Shown: piece after piece, positions 1 through 8,969 of the stretch
How the letters are laid out: every line of letters starts with the position of its first letter
Position numbering within the stretch: the stretch's first letter is position 1
From: Anaerotruncus colihominis
Lineage (GTDB): Bacteria; Bacillota; Clostridia; Oscillospirales; Ruminococcaceae
DNA length: 64,000 bases
Reading direction: 5' to 3'
NCBI RefSeq assembly: GCF_010206195.1
Contig: NZ_VIQT01000009.1
Span: 411,747-475,746 of the forward strand
Made by a program: the position numbers and the translations under genes
The notes under the pieces: generated by a model
Seen by the model: only the letters and a program-made list of their open reading frames with translations
Database searches by the model: none
What the model was told of the DNA's origin: nothing

Positions 1-108
1 CCTAAACAAATAGTATCACCTTTTGCAAATTCTGGCAACCTTTTTTAGACAATTTTGACCTAGAAAGTTAAGGAACTTTCCAGCACTTATTTGTGTAATA
101 TACTCATG

Positions 109-1326
109 TCATTTTCGCCGTTGTTCGACACTTGATGACATTTTCTCCATGTTTTCTGCAAAGATACCGTATCCTCGAGTTGGATCGTTGACGAAAACAT
201 GTGTAACAGCACCGACTAGCTTACCGCCTTGCAGGATTGGGCTGCCGCTCATTCCCTGTACGATACCGCCTGTCTTTCCTAAAAGCCGCGGATCTGTGAC
301 GCGGATCACCATATTTTTAGTTGGATTATTTTCTGCAATACTGACTTTTTCGATGGAAATCGAATATTCCTGCGGACCCTTGTCATCAAGCGTGCAGAAA
401 ATCGTCGCCGGGCCCTCCACCACTTCATAACGAAGCGCAAGCGGGACAGGCTCCAAGGCTGTATCGGGTTGACCACCCGTTCCAAATATACCTACCTGTG
501 AATTGATCAACAGCTCTCCTGTAGTGTCGCCTGTAAAGCTCCCGCGCAGTTCACCCGGCGAACCGCTTGTGCCGCGATGGACGCCGGTGATGGTCACGTC
601 AACAATCTCACCAGAATGGAGCGGCATGATGTCTCCTGTGTCAATATCACAGATCGCATGTCCAAGGCCGGCAAATACATCTGTTGACGGATTATAATAT
701 GTGAGCGTTCCAATACCAGCCGATGAATCACGAACCCAAATACCTGCCCGATAAACGCCGTCATCGCTCTTAACAGGCTGCATTTGACAAGTCATCGGTT
801 CTCCGTTGCGCTCCAAATCAATGCGTACCGGATTGCCGCCACTGGCCGTTACAATCCGTCCCACATCCTCATTTGTTTGAACTGTGTTGCCATCCATAGC
901 TGTAATGATATCGCCGACACGCACACCGGCTGTTTTGGCCGGATTCGATGAAGTACCTCCACTTGCAATATCGCTCATACCAACAACGATGACGCCCTCG
1001 GTAAACATTTTGATTCCAAATGGCGTGCCGCCTGGAACCACCATCTCACGGTCAACAACCTGAACCTGTACTTGTTTGATTTCAACACCGTATGGCAGGC
1101 GCAGGTCGACATTATAGCTGTTACCCGCAGCTGAATAGACTTCTACCGGCATACTGCCGCGGCTAGCCTGGGACGTGATCGGCAGGGTAGAATTGATTGT
1201 AAGTGTTTCACCCGCCGCAACATAATAATGATCCGGCAGAATGGACTGTGTATAGAGCGCCAGCGTCTGTACCGCGACGATTGCCGCCGAGAGCACGCAC
1301 GCAAAGCGTTTATAATGCTTTCTCAT
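109..1326 (-). CDS. spoIVB: SpoIVB peptidase (S55 family), forespore signalling protease
   Basis: Serine protease made in the forespore and secreted to the intermembrane space, where in Bacillus it cleaves SpoIVFA and triggers pro-sigma-K processing. The 405-aa product has an N-terminal signal/anchor helix (about residues 8-28), a PDZ domain (about 105-185) and the S55 peptidase domain. The nucleophile motif GMSGSP places the catalytic Ser near residue 362, and a His lies in the FAGLGHAICD segment. Length is close to the Bacillus protein. The ATG is preceded by an AGGGGG ribosome site about 8 nt upstream. Spo0A, the usual downstream neighbour, would lie off the left edge. The divergent neighbour is a SLOG gene rather than recN. 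Identification is firm; the sigma-K role is inferred from the family. Confidence 0.95.
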   Translation of the reverse strand: MRKHYKRFACVLSAAIVAVQTLALYTQSILPDHYYVAAGETLTINSTLPITSQASRGSMPVEVYSAAGNSYNVDLRLPYGVEIKQVQVQVVDREMVVPGGTPFGIKMFTEGVIVVGMSDIASGGTSSNPAKTAGVRVGDIITAMDGNTVQTNEDVGRIVTASGGNPVRIDLERNGEPMTCQMQPVKSDDGVYRAGIWVRDSSAGIGTLTYYNPSTDVFAGLGHAICDIDTGDIMPLHSGEIVDVTITGVHRGTSGSPGELRGSFTGDTTGELLINSQVGIFGTGGQPDTALEPVPLALRYEVVEGPATIFCTLDDKGPQEYSISIEKVSIAENNPTKNMVIRVTDPRLLGKTGGIVQGMSGSPILQGGKLVGAVTHVFVNDPTRGYGIFAENMEKMSSSVEQRRK

Positions 1327-1378
1327 TGGTATGATCCCCCTACAATTTTTTAAGTTACGTGTCTACTGTTCCACCGGA

Positions 1379-1407
1379 TAATCTGATTATTGCGGGGAAT
1401 AACTTCA
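1379..1407 (-). promoter_or_regulatory. Possible sporulation-sigma (sigma-G-like) promoter of spoIVB
   Basis: On the minus strand TGAAGT (1407-1402) and CAGATTA (1385-1379) are separated by 16 bp and resemble sigma-G -35/-10 elements (TGAATA / CATACTA) with mismatches. The location upstream of spoIVB fits, but the match is imperfect and the spacing slightly short, so this is tentative. Confidence 0.25.
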
Positions 1408-1561
1408 TTAAAATTTTGAAACAAAATTTAAAGGTCCGCAAAAGCCCTCCACAACGGCCATCCCATATTTTCATCGTTCAATCTGGCGAATGATTTCCTT
1501 GCATGTTATAATAGAAGCAACCAGAATTTTTGGATGGATTTTTTAAAAGGCGGTGTTAAGG

Positions 1562-1912
1562 ATGCGGGTGGCGATTATTGGTTCACGTGAAATTGGACCA
1601 TTTGGTACGGATGATCTCATCAAGCATATCCCGCTCAATACCTCCGAGCTTGTCAGCGGCGGCGCGGCGGGAATTGATGCGATGGCGGAGGAAGCAGCCC
1701 GCAGGCTTGGTCTGCCAATGACCGTATTTCGTCCAGACTATGAAGCAAACGGACGTCTTGCGCCGTTGATACGCAATAGCAGAATTGTCGATTACGCAGA
1801 TCTTGTGCTTGCTTTCTGGGATGGCCATTCACGCGGCACAGCATATACATTGCGCGTCTGCGTTGAGCACGGCAAGCCTTTCCGTATCATCTCTGTCCCA
1901 AGCGCACAATGA
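1562..1912 (+). CDS. Small SLOG-domain (DprA/YspA-like) protein
   Basis: A 116-aa single-domain Rossmann-like protein of the SLOG superfamily. It begins with the strand-loop MRVAIIGSRE, carries the signature SGGAAGIDAMAE (about residues 35-46) that binds a nucleotide or nucleotide-sugar phosphate in this fold, and ends with an ADLVLAFWDGHSRGT segment. I chose the ATG at 1562, because AAAGG at 1546-1550 is 11 nt upstream; a GTG at 1553 is too close to that site. A TATAAT at 1507-1512 may be its -10 box. It is a single gene ending in a strong hairpin. Ligand and function are unknown; SLOG proteins range from DNA-uptake DprA to nucleotide-sensing defence modules. Confidence 0.75.
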   Translation: MRVAIIGSREIGPFGTDDLIKHIPLNTSELVSGGAAGIDAMAEEAARRLGLPMTVFRPDYEANGRLAPLIRNSRIVDYADLVLAFWDGHSRGTAYTLRVCVEHGKPFRIISVPSAQ

Positions 1913-1920
1913 TAGCTGAC

Positions 1921-1953
1921 CATAATGGGCCGCGCGGCGCGCGGCCCATTATG
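1921..1953. terminator. Bidirectional intrinsic terminator
   Basis: Perfect 15-bp GC-rich inverted repeat with a 3-nt loop (GGC), followed on the plus strand by a short T run. It separates the converging SLOG gene and gerAC-like gene. Confidence 0.85.
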
Positions 1954-1974
1954 ATTTTTAATACCACGCCATAC

Positions 1975-3264
1975 TCACGCTTCAACACCGGTGCGGTCGA
2001 TCGTACAATGCACAAAAACGTTGTAGCCCGCCGTTGCAATCACCTTTGACCAATCGGCTTCATGTGCTTTGTAAAAGTCGGGGTGCCTCTGGCGCATTAA
2101 CAGCGACAAGCCCATGACATCATAGCCTTCGCGTTGCGCATCAAGCACCGCCGCCTCGATCTCTCCACGAATCAGATGCTCTTGGAGGGCCGCTGTATAA
2201 ATGCGTGCCTGTTCATCAAACAGCAGGCTGTCCGGCAATTGTTTTTCAAGCGCCGTGCTGCACACTGTCACATCGATGTTAAATACAGGCACATCGCCTG
2301 TCAGATCGACCTTTATCTTTGCTTTTTGATCATGTGTAACAGCAGCTACCTTTCCAATCCGGTTGTCTCCGACTGTCACTGTGGCGTTTTTCATATCCTT
2401 ACGCATCCATTCCAAACCGCGTGTCGCCGCGGGATTGAGGAATCCTGCAAGCTGTTGGCCATCAAACATCGCGCTGCCAGACAGACGCAGACGCTTCTCC
2501 TCCTGTCCGCCAGAGGAGTCCTTTGTATCTTCTCCCCCTTCGGATGAATCCTGTCCGCCGGATGACGCATCCTCCTTCGGTTCTTCTTGAGACATCTCCC
2601 CGTCGTCCTGCGAAAATAACGCCTCGGGGAGCGGTTCTTCAGGGGTCAGCGGCTTCTGACCGTTCTGTGACACCGGAACATATTCGATCAATGCCAAAGT
2701 TCCGGCGACAGGCGGTTCCCCACGGACTGCATTTATCAAATCGATCATGCGGCTTTTTGGGGCCAAACCCGCTTTATACGCACTTTGCATTACATCGAGC
2801 AGCCCGTCCGCTGAAAGCGCCGGATCATCACGCCCAGCCTGCACCAGCTCTCCAGCCTCACCGCGTGCCACCACAATTGCTGTCGTTGGTGAAATCTGAT
2901 GGTTTGAATTGAGAAAATCGAGGACCCCGTCGATTCCCGCAGCAACCATTTCCTCCCCCAGAACAATGATTTGTACACTGCCAAGAAACATCTGACGGCC
3001 CTGCGTCACTGAAGCGCGTGTAAATACCTCTGTCAAGGTCCTCCCTGTTTCCTCGACAACAATACTTTTGCTGCTTTCGTCAGGCTGATTGGGCGCTCCG
3101 GATGTACCGACGGCCTCCCGTACCTGCAATGTCACACGGTAAAATCCATCTTCATTCAAGTCAATTCCTATTGTCTGTACGACACCCCGCTCGTTGAGCT
3201 TCACACTTTGCACGCAGCCGGTCAGCATTACAAGCGTCAATACCAAAGCCGCTATTCTTCTCAT
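1975..3264 (-). CDS. gerAC: Ger(x)C family spore germination lipoprotein
   Basis: C subunit of a gerA-type nutrient germinant receptor, anchored as a lipoprotein on the outer face of the spore inner membrane. The N-terminus is a lipoprotein signal with lipobox LTGC (acylated Cys at residue 17), followed by the conserved LNERGVVQTIGIDL start of the Ger(x)C fold. The start overlaps the stop of the B gene (ATGA), so it is the third gene of an A-B-C operon. Odd point: residues about 205-260 form a Ser/Gly/Asp/Glu-rich low-complexity stretch not usual in Bacillus GerAC. Family assignment is firm; the germinant cannot be read from sequence. Confidence 0.93.
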   Translation of the reverse strand: MRRIAALVLTLVMLTGCVQSVKLNERGVVQTIGIDLNEDGFYRVTLQVREAVGTSGAPNQPDESSKSIVVEETGRTLTEVFTRASVTQGRQMFLGSVQIIVLGEEMVAAGIDGVLDFLNSNHQISPTTAIVVARGEAGELVQAGRDDPALSADGLLDVMQSAYKAGLAPKSRMIDLINAVRGEPPVAGTLALIEYVPVSQNGQKPLTPEEPLPEALFSQDDGEMSQEEPKEDASSGGQDSSEGGEDTKDSSGGQEEKRLRLSGSAMFDGQQLAGFLNPAATRGLEWMRKDMKNATVTVGDNRIGKVAAVTHDQKAKIKVDLTGDVPVFNIDVTVCSTALEKQLPDSLLFDEQARIYTAALQEHLIRGEIEAAVLDAQREGYDVMGLSLLMRQRHPDFYKAHEADWSKVIATAGYNVFVHCTIDRTGVEA

Positions 3265-4364
3265 GACGCCCCCTCCTTTTTATCCGCCTGCTTTTGCGGC
3301 GCAAGTGTACGCCCTAGTGGCAGCAGACACAGAGGCAGAAGGATGGCAATTATCACGAGCGGTATGATCAGAATCATACGATTACCCGCCTCATCCCAAA
3401 GGTGCATTTTCTGTACTGTTAAAATCGCGGTGACACCGGCTGCGGCCGCACAGATCAACGTTCCAAATCCAACGGAAAGCTTCGGCGCCATGCGTCGCAG
3501 GCAGGTATATCCGCAATAAAGATAAGCCGAAGCACGTAAAAATGATATACCTGTCCATGTCAGGATATGAAACAAGTCCATACGCCCAAATAATGAAACG
3601 CGCGCCATGGTCGCAGCCGTTTGGAGCGGAAAGAGGCGGGTCACCGCGAATCCGCCAAGTGCAGCGATCAAAAATATTGTAAGCGCCATGCAGATGGCCA
3701 GCGACAGAACCGCCCACCATATATATGCTTTTCCGGCCCCCCGGCTGATACGTGGTACAAGCAGGATGAACAGAAGAATTTCTGCGTTTGATGCCAGCAC
3801 ACGGATTGTACCGGGTATGACCGGCTCGGGTCCGTCCACCAAAGGCCAGGCGATACGCACCAGCTCAAATTCGGGGAGCAGCGCTCCCAGGATCAGAAGC
3901 CCGACAACCAGTGTCAGCGCAAACAAAAACGCGCCGAGCCTTGCAATTGACTCCAATCCAAGCGATGCGGCATATCCGGCCGTGAGCAGAAAAATAACTA
4001 TAAAAATCCATGGCGGCGCATTTTGATAAACTGTGCTGAGCATTAGAAAAACGAAATAGGCAGTTGTTTGAGCCGCCATATAGATGCAAAACAATCCAAA
4101 CAATGCCGACGTCACCGCGCCGACTGGGCGGCCGGCGCGATAGGCGGCCGTCAACAAATCCGGGCCGGCATGTTTTTTCAGAAGGAAAAACGGAATAATC
4201 ACGACCAGAGCGCCGACCGACGACAGCAAAAGTACCAGCGGCGCCGCCGGCGCAGAAAGTATTTCCCGCGTTCCTGAGGTATAGGAGAATATCGTGAATA
4301 TGCTGCATAAAAAGAGCATCATGATCATCTGTCCAGCAGAAATATCATGTGGCTTTGTCCGCAT
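3261..4364 (-). CDS. gerAB: GerAB/YndE-type germination permease
   Basis: B subunit of the germinant receptor, an APC-superfamily integral membrane protein that binds the amino-acid or other germinant. The 367-aa chain shows about ten hydrophobic helices starting with MIMMLFLCSIFTIFSY and including the IPFFLLKKH segment typical of the family. It overlaps the A-subunit gene by 20 nt and the C-subunit gene by an ATGA, which implies translational coupling. The specific ligand is unknown. Confidence 0.92.
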   Translation of the reverse strand: MRTKPHDISAGQMIMMLFLCSIFTIFSYTSGTREILSAPAAPLVLLLSSVGALVVIIPFFLLKKHAGPDLLTAAYRAGRPVGAVTSALFGLFCIYMAAQTTAYFVFLMLSTVYQNAPPWIFIVIFLLTAGYAASLGLESIARLGAFLFALTLVVGLLILGALLPEFELVRIAWPLVDGPEPVIPGTIRVLASNAEILLFILLVPRISRGAGKAYIWWAVLSLAICMALTIFLIAALGGFAVTRLFPLQTAATMARVSLFGRMDLFHILTWTGISFLRASAYLYCGYTCLRRMAPKLSVGFGTLICAAAAGVTAILTVQKMHLWDEAGNRMILIIPLVIIAILLPLCLLPLGRTLAPQKQADKKEGAS

Positions 4365-5913
4365 TGTTCTTTCCTCCCTGTGTGCTGATGTCGCTGCCGG
4401 TCAGCCCCTGCACGCGCAGATCCTCCTGCGCAAGCGTTTTCCAGCTCCAACGAAATAATACGTCACGCATTGAGTAGAGCGAAAATGGCGTTGCAGGAGT
4501 TGTGACTGGTACTCCCAATGGATTGACTGCGCATAGGTTTGCCGCCACAGCAAAAAACGCGGCCGCCACGCCAAAAATTCCAAACATGCCGCCAATCAGA
4601 ATAAATGCAAACCGCAAAATCGTAATCGGTTCATAAAGCGTCGGTACGACAAAAGAACTGATTGCGGTCACAGCCACGACAATTACCATCGGGGTTCCAA
4701 TGATTCCCGCACTGACAGCCGCATCGCCAATAACAAGCGCACCCACTATGCTGACGGCATGCCCAACCGATTGCGGCATTCGAAGTCCTGCTTCACGCAT
4801 AATTTCATAGATGAAAAAAATCACCAGCGCCTCAAACATCAATGGGAACGGCGTCGTCTCCTCGCTGACAAGTAAACTGTTCAGCAGCGTGGCTGGCAGC
4901 AGCTCCGGATGGAAGGAGCCGACAGCCACATAAAATCCGGGCAGAAGAATGGAAAAGAAAAACGCAGCATACTTGAGCCAGCGGATAAAGGTCGCATAAT
5001 ACGGCCGATGCGCGTAATCATCGAGACTTTGAAAGTGTTCATTGAATAAATACGGCACAATCAAAGCATATGGCGTCCCATCGACAATCAGCCCAATGCG
5101 TCCTTCAGCCACCTTGGCGCAAAGCGTGTCAGGCCGTTCCGTATATCCGACGCCTGAAAAAAGCGACAGCGGCTTTGCATCCAAAAAAGGTTGAATATAA
5201 CCGCTTTCAAGGACAACATCCATGCGTACTTTTGACAGCCGCTCCTTAACCTTGCGCAGCAGCTCGGGCGCAACAGTCCCGCGCAGATAGACAAGCGCGG
5301 CGTCTGTACGGCTTTTTTCCCCAAACGTAATGATCTCAAACATCAAGTCGGGCGATTTAAAGCGCCGCCTCACCAGGGAAATATTGGGACGCAATTTTTC
5401 GATAAACCCTTCGCGGGAACCGCGTTCATTCGTCTCCCCTGACGGCTCGGATACGGAGCGCCCGGTATATCCCTGTATGCCGAATACAATACCAGGTTCT
5501 ACGCCGTCTATCAGCAGGACAACAAAACCGGACATTATAAAACGAAAAAGCTCCGCATACGTATATATTTCCTTTTGATCAGGCGCGAGCAGCGCATTTT
5601 TACGCACCCACGTGAGGACAGCCTGTGGTGATGCATCCGAAAGCGAGAGGGAAGTCAGTGGAAGTGCAAACATTTTTGAAAACGTATTTGTATCGACCAT
5701 GCCCTCACACAGTACCACGGCACAGGCGACACCGCTGACCTCCAGTTCGTGGACGATCAAATCGCCGGTACCGCCGCATAACGCACGAATATCAATCAAA
5801 CGCTGCAAAAGCGTTTGATCCATCCTGCGATCCGCCGCGCTGTCCGCCTGCGGCGGCGCATAGGCGCCTGCGGGCGGCTGTGACCGGCTTTTCAAAAAAT
5901 TCCAGATGCCCAT
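4345..5913 (-). CDS. gerAA: GerAA-type spore germination receptor subunit
   Basis: A subunit of the germinant receptor: a cytosolic N-terminal region (to about residue 300) followed by a membrane domain with several helices (FFSILLPGFYVAVGSF onward) and a short Gln/Lys-rich tail. The ATG at 5913 is chosen because AGGAAGGA lies 8 nt upstream and MGIWNFLKSR is a normal start for the family; an upstream in-frame ATG lacks a ribosome site. It is the first gene of a compact A-B-C operon, presumably forespore-expressed, although I could not identify a convincing sigma-G promoter. Confidence 0.93.
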   Translation of the reverse strand: MGIWNFLKSRSQPPAGAYAPPQADSAADRRMDQTLLQRLIDIRALCGGTGDLIVHELEVSGVACAVVLCEGMVDTNTFSKMFALPLTSLSLSDASPQAVLTWVRKNALLAPDQKEIYTYAELFRFIMSGFVVLLIDGVEPGIVFGIQGYTGRSVSEPSGETNERGSREGFIEKLRPNISLVRRRFKSPDLMFEIITFGEKSRTDAALVYLRGTVAPELLRKVKERLSKVRMDVVLESGYIQPFLDAKPLSLFSGVGYTERPDTLCAKVAEGRIGLIVDGTPYALIVPYLFNEHFQSLDDYAHRPYYATFIRWLKYAAFFFSILLPGFYVAVGSFHPELLPATLLNSLLVSEETTPFPLMFEALVIFFIYEIMREAGLRMPQSVGHAVSIVGALVIGDAAVSAGIIGTPMVIVVAVTAISSFVVPTLYEPITILRFAFILIGGMFGIFGVAAAFFAVAANLCAVNPLGVPVTTPATPFSLYSMRDVLFRWSWKTLAQEDLRVQGLTGSDISTQGGKNNADKAT

Positions 5914-6041
5914 GTTATCATTCCTTCCTGGTGTGCGAAACCTGCAAACATACTCTATTATTGCCATTCATTCGCTGGGAATATCCAAAGGTGTTATGGC
6001 CAGACTAAATTTTGTATTGAAATCCAGGAGGACTGATATTT

Positions 6042-6749
6042 TTGTTGATCGTATTTTTTCGCGTATTGCTGATTTACGCGTTAATCATTGTTAGCCTGCG
6101 TCTAATGGGTAAACGACAAATCGGCCAATTGCAGCCCTCCGAGCTTGTCGTTACAATTCTTGTTTCAAATATCGCCACAATGGCGATCGAAGACAATAAC
6201 GTCCCGCTTATCAGCGGTATCATACCGATTTTAACACTGGTTTCCTTCGACGTTATTATTTCCGCCCTCACGCTTCGTTATAAAAAAATACGGCGTCTTG
6301 TATCCGGAACGCCGCGTGTAATCATCCGTGATGGAAAAATCGACCAGAAGCAGCTAAAAGAATTGCGCTTTACAATCGATGATATGATGGAGGAACTAAG
6401 GGGCAAGGATATTTTTGATATCCGAGACGTGGCCTTTGCCATCGTCGAAACAACAGGCACGTTATCTGTTTATCCCAAGTTCCAGGCACAGACTGTCACT
6501 GCTGAAATGCTCAAGCTCAAACCTTCGCCCGGAGACGACGCGCCGCCTGTTGTTCTCATCGCTGACGGTGTTGTGATTGACAGCGCGCTTGAGTACTGCA
6601 ACCTCCGCTATGAATGGCTTGAAAAAACGGTCACGGATAATCATTATGTTATCAACGATATCTTTCTGATGACATGTAACCGTCAAGCCGACTATCTGAT
6701 CGTTCCCAAAGAGAAAAAAGCGCCTGCCAAAAAGGAGGCTTCCGCATGA
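6042..6749 (+). CDS. DUF421/YetF-domain membrane protein
   Basis: YetF-family inner-membrane protein with three N-terminal helices (to about residue 75) and a soluble YetF C-terminal domain containing IIRDGKIDQKQLKELRFTIDDMMEELR, characteristic of the family. The start is a TTG: AGGAGGA at 6026-6032 sits 9 nt upstream and no ATG is suitably placed. Members occur widely in spore formers and some affect spore or stress properties, but no biochemical activity is established. Overlap with the following DUF4363 gene (ATGA at 6746) shows a two-gene operon, a pairing common in Clostridia. Confidence 0.85.
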   Translation: MLIVFFRVLLIYALIIVSLRLMGKRQIGQLQPSELVVTILVSNIATMAIEDNNVPLISGIIPILTLVSFDVIISALTLRYKKIRRLVSGTPRVIIRDGKIDQKQLKELRFTIDDMMEELRGKDIFDIRDVAFAIVETTGTLSVYPKFQAQTVTAEMLKLKPSPGDDAPPVVLIADGVVIDSALEYCNLRYEWLEKTVTDNHYVINDIFLMTCNRQADYLIVPKEKKAPAKKEASA

Positions 6750-7126
6750 AACGGATTGTGATCGTTTGTTTCATCATGGTTGGTATTATCGCCACTGGCG
6801 TCGGTTCTCTTGTGCATCTGATCCGTGTATCTGATGAAATGGATCAAATGCTCTCAGAGGTTGCACAAGCGATTGACCGGGACGATCTGGAACATGCCGC
6901 CAGTATTGCAGATCAGTTTTCCAGCGCATGGAAAAAAAATGAAGCTGTCATGACACGATATATCCACCACGACGAATTGGACATGATCAATGGCGTGGTC
7001 GCACGGCTCCCCGCGCTCGCACAGTATGGGGCGAAAGCGGAGTACGCTGCCGAAGTCGACCGCTTGCGCAAGCTGATCAGTCATATACGCGATTCCGAAA
7101 TTCCGAACCTGTCCAATATCTTTTAA
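6746..7126 (+). CDS. DUF4363 family protein
   Basis: 126-aa protein with one N-terminal membrane helix (residues about 4-26) and an extracytoplasmic helical domain (SDEMDQMLSEVAQAIDRDD, AASIADQFSSAWKKNE) typical of DUF4363, which usually follows a YetF/DUF421 gene as here. It is translationally coupled to the upstream gene by an ATGA overlap. No molecular function is known; a structural partner of the YetF protein is a reasonable inference. Confidence 0.75.
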   Translation: MKRIVIVCFIMVGIIATGVGSLVHLIRVSDEMDQMLSEVAQAIDRDDLEHAASIADQFSSAWKKNEAVMTRYIHHDELDMINGVVARLPALAQYGAKAEYAAEVDRLRKLISHIRDSEIPNLSNIF

Positions 7127-7168
7127 GATAAAAGGAGGTCCCGGCTGGCCGGGACCTCCTTTTATCTT
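7125..7168. terminator. Bidirectional terminator, 20-bp perfect stem
   Basis: Perfect 20-bp inverted repeat around a CTGG loop, with terminal A/T runs on both sides. It ends the YetF/DUF4363 operon on the plus strand and the convergent minus-strand gene, whose TAA (7164-7162) lies inside the stem. Confidence 0.9.
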
Positions 7169-7386
7169 CTTTTCCTGCATGACAGCTCATAGCCGCCCCG
7201 TATCATAATGATCTTTACCTCGTATAAATCCTGATCGAGATAGAACGAGACGGGCATTTCACGGCTGACAAATGTCAGCCGCTCCTTACTACCGGCAGCA
7301 TATGATTCGACAGCTTCACAAATGATTCGCGCGGATGGATAAGTCAAAGAATCCTCCAGTTCAATTTGAAAACTCTTTCGAAACAT
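7162..7386 (-). CDS. Small DUF4318-like protein
   Basis: 74-aa protein without membrane segments. The pattern of an N-terminal PSARIICEAVESY helix followed by strands REMPVSFYLDQDLYEVKI and MIRGGYELSC resembles the clostridial DUF4318 family, recognised from memory only. ATG at 7386 is preferred over the TTG one codon upstream. It starts 29 nt after the citrate synthase stop, so the two may be cotranscribed. Function unknown. Confidence 0.55.
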   Translation of the reverse strand: MFRKSFQIELEDSLTYPSARIICEAVESYAAGSKERLTFVSREMPVSFYLDQDLYEVKIIMIRGGYELSCRKRR

Positions 7387-7415
7387 CAATGATCACTACT
7401 TTCGTGTGAATAGAC

Positions 7416-8786
7416 TTATCCACGTTGATGGAGCGGAACATAATCGACACGCGGCGCAACGCTTCCATAAGCCGGGCGGATGATCTTTCCAGCGTTGGCA
7501 AGCTCCTCCAGACGGTGGGCGCTCCAGCCTGAAATACGGGCGATCGCAAAAATTGGCGTAAACAGTTCCGTCGGCAGATTGAGCATACTGTAAACAAAGC
7601 CGCTGTAAAAGTCGACATTCGCTGAAACGCCTTTATAAATCCGGCGTTCCTCGCCGATCACCTCTGGAGCGAGGCGCTCAACCAGCGAATAAAGCTGATA
7701 TTCACGATAAAGTCCTTTTTCCTCAGAGAGCGACTTAACAAACGTTCGGAAGATATCGGCGCGCGGATCAGATAGGGAATAAACTGCATGACCCATGCCA
7801 TAGATCAGACCCGCATGGTCAAACGCTTTCTTATTAAGCAGCGCGCGCAGATATTCCCACACCTGGCTCTCGTCGGTCCAATCATCCAGTGTCGCTTTCA
7901 TATCTTCGAACATACGCACCACTTTGATGTTCGCGCCACCATGCCGTGGACCTTTCAGCGAACCGATCGCAGCGGCGATTGTTGAATATGTATCTGTCGC
8001 TGAAGACGAAACGACATGTGTTGTAAAGGTCGAGTTATTGCCGCCGCCATGCTCCGCGTGAAGCACAAGCGCGACATCAAGCACACGCGCTTCAAGCGCA
8101 GTGTAGGAACTGTCAGGCCGCAGAATGCGCAGCAGATTTTCCGCAGTGGAAAGCGCCGGATCTGGCGCATGTATGTACAGGCTCTGCCCCTCGTGGTAAT
8201 GATTATATGCCTGGTAGCCATACACGGACAGCATTGGGAACAAAGCGATCAATTGCAGGCATTGACGCAGAACATTTGGGATACTGATATCATCAGCACG
8301 GTCATCATAGGAATAAAGCGTCAGAACACTGCGTGCAAGCGTATTCATCATATCACGGCTCGGCGCCTTCATAATGATATCACGCACAAAGCTTGTCGGA
8401 AGGGTCCGGTAACGCGCCAAAAGATCTGTAAAGCTCTTTAACTGTACCTCTGTGGGCAACTGGCCAAACAGCAGAAGATACGTGGCTTCTTCAAATCCAA
8501 ATCTTTTCTCAGTGATAAATCCATTGACCAAATCCTTGATGTTAATGCCATGATAAAATAACTGTCCCTCACATGGAATAATAGAACCGGTTTCGTCCGT
8601 CGTGGTTGACTGGATATCTGAAATCTCCGTCAAACCAGCCAGAACCCCTTTTCCGTTTATGTCGCGCAGTCCACGTTTGACATCCAGCTTTTCATAAAGC
8701 GCGGGATCAATAGCGCTGTTCTTTTGGCTGAGCTTTGCAAGATCAAGAATTTCCTGCGTGATCTCAGAAAACGGATTGGCCGACAT
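7416..8786 (-). CDS. Citrate synthase (citrate/2-methylcitrate synthase family)
   Basis: Condenses oxaloacetate with acetyl-CoA to citrate, feeding 2-oxoglutarate and glutamate synthesis in an anaerobe. The 456-aa enzyme has the catalytic-region motifs HAEHGGGNNSTFTTHVVSS and GPRHGGANIKV and the substrate-binding FYSGFVY segment near the C-terminus. It is of the longer clostridial type. ATG at 8786 is chosen because AAAGGGAG is 9 nt upstream; the TTG two codons earlier is too close. Whether it also accepts propionyl-CoA cannot be decided from sequence. A small DUF4318-like gene follows closely. Confidence 0.92.
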   Translation of the reverse strand: MSANPFSEITQEILDLAKLSQKNSAIDPALYEKLDVKRGLRDINGKGVLAGLTEISDIQSTTTDETGSIIPCEGQLFYHGINIKDLVNGFITEKRFGFEEATYLLLFGQLPTEVQLKSFTDLLARYRTLPTSFVRDIIMKAPSRDMMNTLARSVLTLYSYDDRADDISIPNVLRQCLQLIALFPMLSVYGYQAYNHYHEGQSLYIHAPDPALSTAENLLRILRPDSSYTALEARVLDVALVLHAEHGGGNNSTFTTHVVSSSATDTYSTIAAAIGSLKGPRHGGANIKVVRMFEDMKATLDDWTDESQVWEYLRALLNKKAFDHAGLIYGMGHAVYSLSDPRADIFRTFVKSLSEEKGLYREYQLYSLVERLAPEVIGEERRIYKGVSANVDFYSGFVYSMLNLPTELFTPIFAIARISGWSAHRLEELANAGKIIRPAYGSVAPRVDYVPLHQRG

Positions 8787-8831
8787 AAGCAAACACTCCC
8801 TTTCACCTGTTCTTTTTTATATTCATTTTCC

Positions 8832-8840
8832 ATTATACCA
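8832..8840 (-). promoter_or_regulatory. Extended -10 promoter for citrate synthase
   Basis: On the minus strand TGGTATAAT (TGnTATAAT, an extended -10) lies about 45 bp upstream of the ATG at 8786. No good -35 is evident, as expected for an extended -10 promoter. Confidence 0.4.
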
Positions 8841-8969
8841 ACATCCAAGCCAGAGCCTCTCCAGCATAGCTCATACTTCAAACAGAATGAATTCCCCACT
8901 ATATCATATGGTAATTGTATTGATTATAACAAAAATATATTGCGAAATTATGAATGGCCCTCATCAAAT

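Noticed and set aside
1-108. Coding sequence downstream of spoIVB (expected spo0A)
   Set aside because: No open frame of useful length is visible in these 108 bases; spo0A, if present, is outside the window.
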